Shown here: piece by piece, positions 57,397-64,000 of the stretch
Layout of the letters: each line of letters begins with the position of its first letter
Numbering within the stretch: position 1 is the first letter of the stretch
Source: Polaromonas sp.
Lineage (GTDB): Bacteria; Pseudomonadota; Gammaproteobacteria; Burkholderiales; Burkholderiaceae_C
Direction: 5' to 3'
Assembly: GCA_025362315.1 (NCBI GenBank)
Contig: JANYGP010000071.1
Span: forward strand, 186,001-250,000
DNA: 64,000 bases
Notes under the pieces: model-generated
Seen by the model: the letters and a program-made list of their open reading frames with translations, nothing else
Database searches by the model: none
What the model was told of the DNA's origin: nothing
Translations under genes and position numbers: made by a program

Positions 57397-58290
57397 TCAG
57401 TCAAACTGAAAGCTGGCACCCACAGTCTGGCCCACCCTCAACTGCTGGTCAACGCCTGCCAGCACAATGGCATTCATACCGAATGACACCGCACCGTTCA
57501 GTCGTGCGTCGGCCCGGTAGCTTTGCAGCATGTCGCCCACCTCAAAGCTGATGCTGGCCGTCAAGGGATCCACATTGGGGATGGGGCAGCGCGGACAGGG
57601 TTTGACCAGCTTGAGCTGCGCCTGGCCCTGCGCGGTTGAGATGTAAAGCATGTCCAGCCGGTCTTCGTCGTGCGGCAACATGGCATCGCCTTCAGGGCCT
57701 GAAGCCAAAACAATATTCGGCCGAAAGCGCGACATGCTGATTTCGGCGTGGCCAGCTGCCAGCAGTTTGGCATTGAATTGCGCCAGCGACGCCTGGCTGA
57801 TCACCAGCACAGGAAACCCGTCATTGAACTGGTTCAGCGCTTCAATATCACCGGTCCATTTGCTGCTGGACAGGCGTTTGTGGTCGGGGTCAAATCGGAC
57901 CAGTCGGGCAGCAGCGCCCAAAAAGTCAGTAAACCACTGGGCTGCAACCTTGCCCATGTCAAACGCCGAGACGTCCTCGTCCCAAATCCTGACGCGCACC
58001 GGCGCCTCCACTTCCCCCAGCTTGACGTGCAGGGCCAGCATGCCGTGGGCGCGCAACACCATTTCATCCAGTTTGAACTGGGGCTGCACCAGCGCCAGGC
58101 GCGCAAACTCGCGCTGCGTCAAAAATTCACCTTTGGCATCCACCACCATCCAGGCCCGGTCAAATTCAAGCCCTGTCTCTGTCAGAACCACGTCTTGCAA
58201 ACTCACGCCTGCACACGATTTGACGGGATAGACATACAGACCGGAAACCACGGCTGACAGGTCAAAAGGGGCTGCGTTCATATCGCTCAT
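57397..58290 (-). CDS. MOSC domain-containing protein (YcbX-like)
   Basis: The 297-residue protein has the MOSC N-terminal beta-barrel (VSGLYVYPVKSCAGVSLQDV) and a MOSC domain with SMSRFRPNIVLASG, and the conserved Cys in VKPCPRCPIPNVDPLT that marks the molybdenum-sulfur carrier site. YcbX-like proteins take part in reduction of N-hydroxylated compounds with the molybdenum cofactor. The ATG at 58290 is preferred over one 20 codons upstream. It is divergent from the UbiH-type gene. Confidence 0.9.
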   Translation of the reverse strand: MSDMNAAPFDLSAVVSGLYVYPVKSCAGVSLQDVVLTETGLEFDRAWMVVDAKGEFLTQREFARLALVQPQFKLDEMVLRAHGMLALHVKLGEVEAPVRVRIWDEDVSAFDMGKVAAQWFTDFLGAAARLVRFDPDHKRLSSSKWTGDIEALNQFNDGFPVLVISQASLAQFNAKLLAAGHAEISMSRFRPNIVLASGPEGDAMLPHDEDRLDMLYISTAQGQAQLKLVKPCPRCPIPNVDPLTASISFEVGDMLQSYRADARLNGAVSFGMNAIVLAGVDQQLRVGQTVGASFQFD

Positions 58291-58368
58291 GCTGCGGGTC
58301 CAGGTGGTGTGCGTAAGGCTGAAAGATGGGCAGGAGTCCTGATTTTGCACTGCCTCTTAAAATAAGGA

Positions 58369-59481
58369 ATGTCCAAGTTTTACGATGTGTGCATTCAAGG
58401 TGATGGCGCGGTAGGCCGTGTCCTGGCCCTGCTGCTGGCCAAAGAACGGCTGAAGGTGGCGCTGGTTGCGCCAGCCGCTGCACCTGGCACAGCAGACATC
58501 CGGGCCTATGCGCTCAACAGCGCCTCCAGGCATCTGCTGGACTCGCTGCGGGTCTGGCCTGACCCATTGTTTGCCACGCCCCTGTCGGCCATGCAGGTGT
58601 GGGGCGACGATGGCGGCCAGCTTGAGTTCAATGCACAGGCCGCAGGCCAGGACGCCCTGGCCTGGATAGTGGATGTGGCGCAATTTCAAGTGCAGCTGCT
58701 GCAGGCTTGCAGTTACCAAAGCCTGATTGAAACCGTGCACCAGCCCTGCCCGGCACCATTGACAATCGTGTGTGAAGGCCAAAAAAGCAGTGCCAGACAA
58801 AAGCTGGGCGTGCAGTGGTCAACCAAACCCTATGCGCAAAAAGCGATTGCAGCGCGTTTGACATCCAGCTTGCCCCACGGCGGCCATGCCCGTCAGTGGT
58901 TTGCAGGCGGTGAGGTGCTCGCCTTGCTGCCGATGGGCGGCAGCTCCTCAAACTCGCTGGCACTGGTGTGGTCGGTGCATGATGAGCATGCAACCATGCT
59001 GGCCAGTATGGCACCCGATGAGTTTTGCAAGGCCGTGCTTGACGCAACGCAGGCCCGTGCTGGCGCGCTGCAGCTGACAAGCGGTCAGGCCTGCTGGCCT
59101 CTGGTCCTGGGCAGCGCCGAGCGGTGGACTGGCCCCGGCTGGGCACTGGCCGGCGACGCCGCACACAGCGTCCATCCACTGGCAGGCCAAGGCCTGAATC
59201 TGGGCCTGGCTGATGCTGCTTGCCTGGCCAGCGTGCTGGCAGGCCGTGAGTACTGGCGCGGCTTGGGCGACGAAAAATTGTTGCGCCGTTACGAGCGTGC
59301 CCGCAAAGCTGACGTTGCAGCGGTTAGCGCCATCACCGATGGTTTGCAAAACCTGTTTGCACAATCCGCAGCCCCTGTGCAGGCTGCGCGCAATTGGGGT
59401 ATGAATGGCCTGGACGGCCTTGCAGTCAGCCAACCGCTTAAAAACTGGCTGGTCAGTCGCGCAGCGGGCGTGGCGCTATAA
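58369..59481 (+). CDS. UbiH/UbiF-family FAD-dependent monooxygenase
   Basis: This family hydroxylates the quinone ring in ubiquinone synthesis. The 370-residue protein has a Rossmann FAD site (GDGAVGRVLALLLAKE with GxGxxG) and the second FAD motif AGDAAHSVHPLAGQGLNLGL, which is the family signature. It is a little shorter than E. coli UbiH. Which ring position it modifies cannot be told. The next gene, dsbC, follows by 45 bases. Confidence 0.9.
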   Translation: MSKFYDVCIQGDGAVGRVLALLLAKERLKVALVAPAAAPGTADIRAYALNSASRHLLDSLRVWPDPLFATPLSAMQVWGDDGGQLEFNAQAAGQDALAWIVDVAQFQVQLLQACSYQSLIETVHQPCPAPLTIVCEGQKSSARQKLGVQWSTKPYAQKAIAARLTSSLPHGGHARQWFAGGEVLALLPMGGSSSNSLALVWSVHDEHATMLASMAPDEFCKAVLDATQARAGALQLTSGQACWPLVLGSAERWTGPGWALAGDAAHSVHPLAGQGLNLGLADAACLASVLAGREYWRGLGDEKLLRRYERARKADVAAVSAITDGLQNLFAQSAAPVQAARNWGMNGLDGLAVSQPLKNWLVSRAAGVAL

Positions 59482-59526
59482 AATTTTATGTGCTTGTTTG
59501 TTAATCTTGTTTGAAAAGACACCTTT

Positions 59527-60240
59527 ATGAAATTTTCCAAATTGATTTTTGCTGTGAGTTTGGTGGCTGCCAGCTTGGGCACAGCTGTTGCCCAGGAAGC
59601 GGCCATCCGCAAAAACCTTGCCGAAAGATTGCCGAATTTGCCGAAAATTGACGAGGTTAGCAAAACGCCGATGAACGGTCTGTTTGAAGTTCGCGTCAAT
59701 GACAGCGATATTTTTTACACCGATGCGGAAGGCAACTTTCTGTTCCAGGGCAATTTGATTGACACCCGGTCCAAGCGCAACCTGACGGAAGAGCGCACTG
59801 AAAAACTCAATGCCCTGGCATTTGACGCATTACCGCTGAAAGATGCCTTCACCATCGTGCGTGGCAATGGCAAACGCAAAATGGCGGTTTTTGAAGACCC
59901 GAACTGCGGTTACTGCAAACGCTTTGAGCGTGATTTGCAGCAGGTCAACAATGTGACGGTACACATGTTTTTGTACCCGGTGCTGGGCGCTGATTCGGTT
60001 GACAAGGCCAAGAGCATCTGGTGCGCCAAAGACAAGGCCAAAGTCTGGCAAGACGTGATGGTGCGGGACATACCAGCGCCAAAAGCCGTGTGTGACACCG
60101 CCGCCATTGACCGCAACATCGACTTCGGCCGCAAACACAAAATCACCGGCACGCCCACCATCTTTTTTGCCGATGGCTCGCGCGTTCCGGGCGCCATCAA
60201 CACCGCGCAGATTGAAAAGTTTCTGACTGAAGTCAAGTAA
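59527..60240 (+). CDS. dsbC: Thiol:disulfide interchange protein DsbC
   Basis: DsbC isomerises disulfides in the periplasm. The 237-residue protein has a signal peptide of about 22 residues ending in AVAQ, a dimerisation domain with GLFEVRVNDSDIFYTDAEG, and the thioredoxin fold with active site CGYC in FEDPNCGYCKRF. The second structural disulfide (Cys in IWCAKDK and VCDTA) and the cis-Pro in TGTPTIFF are present. Confidence 0.97.
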   Translation: MKFSKLIFAVSLVAASLGTAVAQEAAIRKNLAERLPNLPKIDEVSKTPMNGLFEVRVNDSDIFYTDAEGNFLFQGNLIDTRSKRNLTEERTEKLNALAFDALPLKDAFTIVRGNGKRKMAVFEDPNCGYCKRFERDLQQVNNVTVHMFLYPVLGADSVDKAKSIWCAKDKAKVWQDVMVRDIPAPKAVCDTAAIDRNIDFGRKHKITGTPTIFFADGSRVPGAINTAQIEKFLTEVK

Positions 60241-60248
60241 GCCATCTT

Positions 60249-61487
60249 TTGAACAATTTACTTCCGGCCCTTGGCGTTCCGCAGCAACTCCAGACATTTG
60301 AGCCCGCACACCAGGCCGCGCTCGATCGGCTGACAAGCATCAATCCGGCCAGCTATGCACGCAGCCGCAATGCGCTGGACGGTGCGGTCACCGGGCTGTC
60401 GCCCTACCTCACGCACGGGTTGCTGACCATGCAGGACGCAGCGCGCAATGTCGCCGGGCGCCACGCGCTGGGGTTTGCTGACAAGCTGGTGTTTGAGTTC
60501 GGCTGGCGCGAGTTTTTTCAGCATGTCTGGGGGCACCAGAAAAACCCGGACGCCATTTTGCAGGACATGCATGGGCAATTGCCGTGGCGCGGCCGCTATG
60601 CAGACACGATGCCGTCAGACATTCGGGAAGGCCGCACTGGCGTGCCAGTGATTGACAACGCCGTGCGCATTTTGTACAGCACAGGTTATTTGCACAACCA
60701 CATGCGCATGTGGCTGGCCAGCTATGTGGTGCACCTGCGCAAGGTGCATTGGCGCGCGGGTGCTGACTGGCTCTATGGCCACCTGATCGATGGCGACCTG
60801 GCCAGCAACCACCTGAGCTGGCAATGGGTAGCAGGCACGTTTTCAAGCAAGCCGTACCTGTTCAATGCAGAAAACGTGATGCGCTATGCACCAGCCGGGG
60901 CCCGGCGGGCCTGGGATTGCAGCGGCACCATTGTTGACCAGAGCTACGAGGCACTGGACGACTTTGCAAGAAACCGCCCAGCGGTTGGCACTGAACCAGG
61001 AACGCATGAAAAAGTGATTGAACCACCTCTTTTGAGCCATTTTTATGAGTCAAATGAGGCTCTAGCGCACACAAATCGGGCGCAAACAGCTATTGAAAAT
61101 GTAGCAAACAGAAATCTGGAGCTGGTCCACCCGTGGAGCCTGTCGCAGCGCTCTGAAGGCAACACACTGCGCATCGGTGTGATTCACCAGCCCGCTCACA
61201 CGGCCTGGCTGTGGTCTGAAAAACGCTGGCGTTTTGTACTTAGCGCCATGGCGCAAGTCACTGACGAGATCTGGACAGGCGATCTGGCGCAGCTTGACGT
61301 CAAGGGTGCGCCAAACGTCACTGCGCAGGCCACCTTGTTTCCGCAGTACCGAACTGCTTTGGCGCGCATGGCCAGGCTGACGCCTTCACCGCGTTTGCTG
61401 CCCAACCCGTCTATGGCATGCCGCTCGTTCAGCAAGTTTTACGAACGTGCCCAGCGCGATGCCGGGCAGTTTTCAGATTTGCTTTGA
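60249..61487 (+). CDS. Photolyase-like FAD-binding protein without the usual N-terminal domain
   Basis: The 412-residue protein starts (TTG at 60249) directly in the photolyase FAD-binding domain: SRNALDGAVTGLSPYLTHGL, WREFFQHVWG, TGVPVIDNAVRIL and the strongly conserved LIDGDLASNHLSWQWVAGTF. The usual N-terminal alpha/beta antenna domain is absent. A different C-terminal domain of about 120 residues (from LRIGVIHQPAHTAWLWSEK) follows, which could be a displaced, reduced alpha/beta domain. A dispersed repeat encodes the linker at about residues 268-287. It follows dsbC by eight bases. A reclassified cryptochrome or photolyase function is likely, but activity is unproven. Confidence 0.85.
   Translation: MNNLLPALGVPQQLQTFEPAHQAALDRLTSINPASYARSRNALDGAVTGLSPYLTHGLLTMQDAARNVAGRHALGFADKLVFEFGWREFFQHVWGHQKNPDAILQDMHGQLPWRGRYADTMPSDIREGRTGVPVIDNAVRILYSTGYLHNHMRMWLASYVVHLRKVHWRAGADWLYGHLIDGDLASNHLSWQWVAGTFSSKPYLFNAENVMRYAPAGARRAWDCSGTIVDQSYEALDDFARNRPAVGTEPGTHEKVIEPPLLSHFYESNEALAHTNRAQTAIENVANRNLELVHPWSLSQRSEGNTLRIGVIHQPAHTAWLWSEKRWRFVLSAMAQVTDEIWTGDLAQLDVKGAPNVTAQATLFPQYRTALARMARLTPSPRLLPNPSMACRSFSKFYERAQRDAGQFSDLL
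61052..61110 (+). repeat. Dispersed protein-coding repeat, copy G (in photolyase-like gene)
   Basis: It contains AGGCTCTAGCGCAC and GGGCGCAAACAGCTATTG. It encodes NEALAHTNRAQTAIENVAN at the junction between the FAD domain and the C-terminal domain. About 80% of the DNA positions match copy H in rne by my alignment. Confidence 0.85.
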
Positions 61488-61506
61488 GTTGCCAGCAACC
61501 CATAAA

Positions 61507-61932
61507 ATGTCATCCCACGCTCTGACAACCCGCCTTGGCTTCGCCGGCCTGCTGCCCTTTGTGCTGCTTGCCGCGCTGATGTGGCTGGTTGACGCGGAGC
61601 TGTTGCCTTTTGTGGCGATTGCCCTGATCAGCTATTCAGCAACCATCGTGTCTTTTTTGGGGGGCGTGCATTGGGGCATTGGTTTTATAAAAGGCGATGC
61701 AGCACCACGCTTTCATTTTGTCTGGGGTGTGATGCCTTCTCTTTTTGCGTGGCTGGCATTGATGATGCCTGCCTACGCCGCGTTGCCTCTGTTGGGCTTG
61801 GTCGTGGTCGCCTGCTACGTGGTGGACAAAAAAACTTACCCGGGCGCGGGGCTGGCAGCTTGGCTGCCGCTGCGGTTTCGCCTGACCGCGGTGGCAACTG
61901 CCAGTTGCCTGCTGGGCGCAGCTGCGGTCTGA
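61507..61932 (+). CDS. DUF3429 family membrane protein
   Basis: The 141-residue protein consists of about five hydrophobic segments with SYSATIVSFLGGVHWGIGF and PLLGLVVVACYVVDK, typical of DUF3429. The family has no known function. The ATG at 61507 avoids a long overlap with the photolyase-like gene. It ends 24 bases before the M61 peptidase gene. Confidence 0.88.
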   Translation: MSSHALTTRLGFAGLLPFVLLAALMWLVDAELLPFVAIALISYSATIVSFLGGVHWGIGFIKGDAAPRFHFVWGVMPSLFAWLALMMPAYAALPLLGLVVVACYVVDKKTYPGAGLAAWLPLRFRLTAVATASCLLGAAAV

Positions 61933-61956
61933 TTGATCAATCTCTAATGGCCTGAC

Positions 61957-63738
61957 ATGTCTGTTGCTCCAATCAGCTACAAAATAGAAGCACGCAATCT
62001 GCACAGCCACCTGTTTGATGTCACGCTGACCATCGTCAACCCCCAGGCACTGCAACGTGTCTCCCTGCCGGTGTGGATACCCGGCAGCTACTTGGTCAGG
62101 GAGTTTTCCAAAAATTTGCAAAATTTGTCGGCGACGCAAGGCAGGCTGAAACGCCCTGTCAGCCAGCTTGACAAATGCACGTGGGAAATCGCCTGTAGCG
62201 CCGGTAAACCATTGCAGCTTTGCTATCAAATTTACGCACATGACAATTCGGTACGGGCAGCATGGCTGGACGCGAATCGCGGGTTTTTCAACGGATGCAG
62301 CGTTTGCCTGAAGGTCCAGGGGCTAGAAGCAGGCAAGCATGCGCTTGAGCTGGCGGTGCCTGTGCAAGGCAGTGGCTGGTCTGTGGCAACCGGCTTGACG
62401 CCAGTCAAAACCGGCAAGTCAGGCTGGGGCACTTACAGCGCTGCCAATTACGATGAACTGGTCGACTGCCCGGTAGAAATGGGTGCTTTCTGGCAGGGCA
62501 GCTTCAGCGCATGCGGCGTACCGCACCGGTTTGTGGTGGCCGGTGCACCTGCAAGTTTTGACGGTGCCAGGCTACTGGCAGACACCCAGAAGATTTGCGA
62601 GCAGGAAATACGGTTTTGGCATGGCAGCGCTGGTGTTAAAACCAAGCCGCTTATCACGCCGCCCACACAGCCACCGTTCACCAGTTACCTGTTCATGCTC
62701 AACGCCGTTGACGACGGCTACGGCGGTCTGGAGCATCGGAGCAGTACAGCACTGATCTGCAACCGCAAGGACTTGCCGCGCCTGAATGACGCAAAGTTGC
62801 CGGACGGCTACACCACCCTGCGCGGACTGATCAGCCACGAATACTTTCACACCTGGAATGTCAAACGACTGCGCCCAGCAGAATTTGCCAGCTATGACTA
62901 CGGCCAGGAAAATTACACCAGTCTGCTCTGGTTTTTTGAGGGCTTTACCAGCTACTACGACGACCTGCTGCTGGCCAGAGCAGGCCTGCTGGACAGCGCT
63001 GCTTATTTGAAGCTGCTCAACAAAACCATCAACCAGGTGATGCAGACGCCGGGCGCCCGTGTGCAATCGGTGGCTGAAGCAAGCCTTGATGCGTGGGTGA
63101 AATATTACCGGCCTGACGCCAACACACCGAATGCCACCGTCAGTTATTACACCAAAGGCGCGCTGGTGGCACTGTGCTTTGACCTGACGCTGCGCCGCGA
63201 AGGCCACACCACACTGGACGATGTGATGCGCGCGCTGTGGCTGCGTTGCCAGGCAGGGCCGATGCAAGAAACTGATTTCGCCGCTGTTTTGCAGGCCTTG
63301 GGCAAACGCTCCTTTGATGCGGAATTGAAACGCTGGGTGCATGGCAAGGCTGAATTGCCACTGCGTGCATTGCTGGAAGACCACGGCATTACAGTCCACG
63401 ACGATCCGGCCCAGCTAGCGCATCGCCTGGGCCTGCGTATCGGAGAAGTCAATGGCGTACAGATTAAAAATGTGCTTTCAGGCAGTGCAGCAGAAAAAGC
63501 AGGCTTTGCGCCAGGCGATGAATGGCTGGCTGTTGAATCAGCCAGGCCGCAAGACGGCTGGCGAATGCAGCGTCTTGACGACCTGCTGCTGTATGCAGGC
63601 ACAGCCAGGAAAGTGACGGCTTTGGTCGCACGTGACAAACGCTTGTTGCGCCTGTCATTGACAATTCCCCCGCCCGCAACAACCTGGCGTCTGGCCATCA
63701 GCAACGCCGCTAAAGTAGATGCCTGGCTGGCAAACTAA
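61957..63738 (+). CDS. M61-family glycyl-aminopeptidase-like metalloprotease with PDZ domain
   Basis: The 593-residue protein has an N-terminal beta domain (residues 1-200), then the zinc site HEYFHTWNVKRLRP (HExxH, near residue 293) with the third ligand Glu in LWFFEGFTSYYDDLL. A C-terminal PDZ domain (about 480-570, GLRIGEVNGVQIKNVLSGSA) follows. It lacks a signal peptide, so it is probably cytoplasmic. It precedes an enoyl-CoA hydratase gene by 13 bases. Confidence 0.92.
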   Translation: MSVAPISYKIEARNLHSHLFDVTLTIVNPQALQRVSLPVWIPGSYLVREFSKNLQNLSATQGRLKRPVSQLDKCTWEIACSAGKPLQLCYQIYAHDNSVRAAWLDANRGFFNGCSVCLKVQGLEAGKHALELAVPVQGSGWSVATGLTPVKTGKSGWGTYSAANYDELVDCPVEMGAFWQGSFSACGVPHRFVVAGAPASFDGARLLADTQKICEQEIRFWHGSAGVKTKPLITPPTQPPFTSYLFMLNAVDDGYGGLEHRSSTALICNRKDLPRLNDAKLPDGYTTLRGLISHEYFHTWNVKRLRPAEFASYDYGQENYTSLLWFFEGFTSYYDDLLLARAGLLDSAAYLKLLNKTINQVMQTPGARVQSVAEASLDAWVKYYRPDANTPNATVSYYTKGALVALCFDLTLRREGHTTLDDVMRALWLRCQAGPMQETDFAAVLQALGKRSFDAELKRWVHGKAELPLRALLEDHGITVHDDPAQLAHRLGLRIGEVNGVQIKNVLSGSAAEKAGFAPGDEWLAVESARPQDGWRMQRLDDLLLYAGTARKVTALVARDKRLLRLSLTIPPPATTWRLAISNAAKVDAWLAN

Positions 63739-63751
63739 ACAAGGACATCAC

Positions 63752-64000
63752 ATGACTTTTGAGACCCTCATCACATCCACCCAGGGCCCCGAGGGCCGTC
63801 AGGTGGGCATCGTCACCCTGAACCGCCCCAAGCAGCTCAACGCGCTCAATGACCAGCTGATGGACGAGCTGGCTTCAGCCCTGAAAGCTTTTGAGGCAGA
63901 CGACCGCATTGGCTGCATGATCATCACCGGCAGCGAAAAAGCCTTTGCCGCCGGCGCTGACATTGGTGCAATGGCGCAGTACAGCTTTGCCGATGCGTAT
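63752..64000 (+). CDS. Enoyl-CoA hydratase, N-terminal part (truncated by window)
   Basis: An ATG at 63752 preceded by AAGGA opens a frame that runs off the end. It encodes IVTLNRPKQLNALNDQLMDE and the oxyanion-hole motif KAFAAGADIGAMA of the crotonase family. Short-chain enoyl-CoA hydratases of beta-oxidation begin this way. The remaining two thirds lie outside the window. Confidence 0.9.
   Translation, partial: MTFETLITSTQGPEGRQVGIVTLNRPKQLNALNDQLMDELASALKAFEADDRIGCMIITGSEKAFAAGADIGAMAQYSFADAY

Overview
The window reads as chromosomal DNA of a betaproteobacterium of the order Burkholderiales, most likely family Comamonadaceae (Polaromonas/Rhodoferax-like). This is inferred from gene order (yceD-rpmF-plsX-fabH-fabD-fabG-acpP-fabF followed by rpoE-rseA-rseB-mucD and lepA-lepB-rnc-era; hemC-hemD-hemX-hemY opposite ppc; dusB-fis-purH) and from short dispersed repeats of a kind I recall from that family. 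There is no rRNA, tRNA, CRISPR array, insertion sequence or prophage. Almost everything is core housekeeping, densely packed with 1-8 nt overlaps.

Layout. 0-5 kb (minus): lepA, lepB, a DUF4845 protein, rnc and era, for translation quality control, protein export and RNA processing. 5.0-5.6 kb: a gene-free AT-rich stretch with a phased array of DnaA-box-like 9-mers and a possible small RNA. 5.6-9.5 kb (minus): the envelope-stress module rpoE-rseA-rseB-mucD. 9.5-18.4 kb (minus): fatty-acid synthesis and rpmF, interrupted between fabH and fabD by a sialidase-like beta-propeller gene and a membrane protein gene. 18.4-23.2 kb: maf and a tetrapyrrole-methylase-family gene on plus; sppA, a Rieske protein, gph and rluC on minus. 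23.2-26.9 kb: a 589-bp leader and rne. 27-31.4 kb (minus): hemC-D-X-Y. 31.4-34.4 kb: ppc, with an in-frame repeat-derived insertion. 34.5-37.1 kb: a methyltransferase and a large haem-oxygenase-like diiron protein. 37.3-47.7 kb (minus): a rubredoxin gene and the twitching-motility chemosensory cluster pilG-H-I-J-chpA, without a pilK methyltransferase. 47.8-51.7 kb: thiD-like, hemL and a membrane-anchored TAXI receptor. 51.9-54.8 kb (minus): dusB-fis-purH. 54.9-64 kb: yqaA, an RsuA-like protein lacking the catalytic Asp, ychF, a MOSC protein, a UbiH-type monooxygenase, dsbC, a photolyase-like protein, DUF3429, an M61 peptidase and the start of an enoyl-CoA hydratase.

The most unusual signal is a dispersed repeat of about 45-60 bp present eight times (in rseB, fabD, sppA, the rne leader, rne, hemD, after hemL, and in a photolyase-like gene). 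Six copies lie inside open reading frames. Five of those are read in the same orientation and frame and give recognisably the same peptide (phrB-like NEALAHTNRAQTAIENVAN, rne [19 protein letters not shown], sppA NEAIAQSKRAQAAPDKVAY, hemD NMALAHINRALAAPVNIAK, rseB LVAFVLCAQTAINLVAAQ). In rseB this peptide supplies the signal-peptide core. A second, GC-rich repeat has added about 30 residues to PEP carboxylase. The window therefore shows short repeats that insert into proteins, comparable in principle to the protein-coding palindromic elements of Rickettsia.
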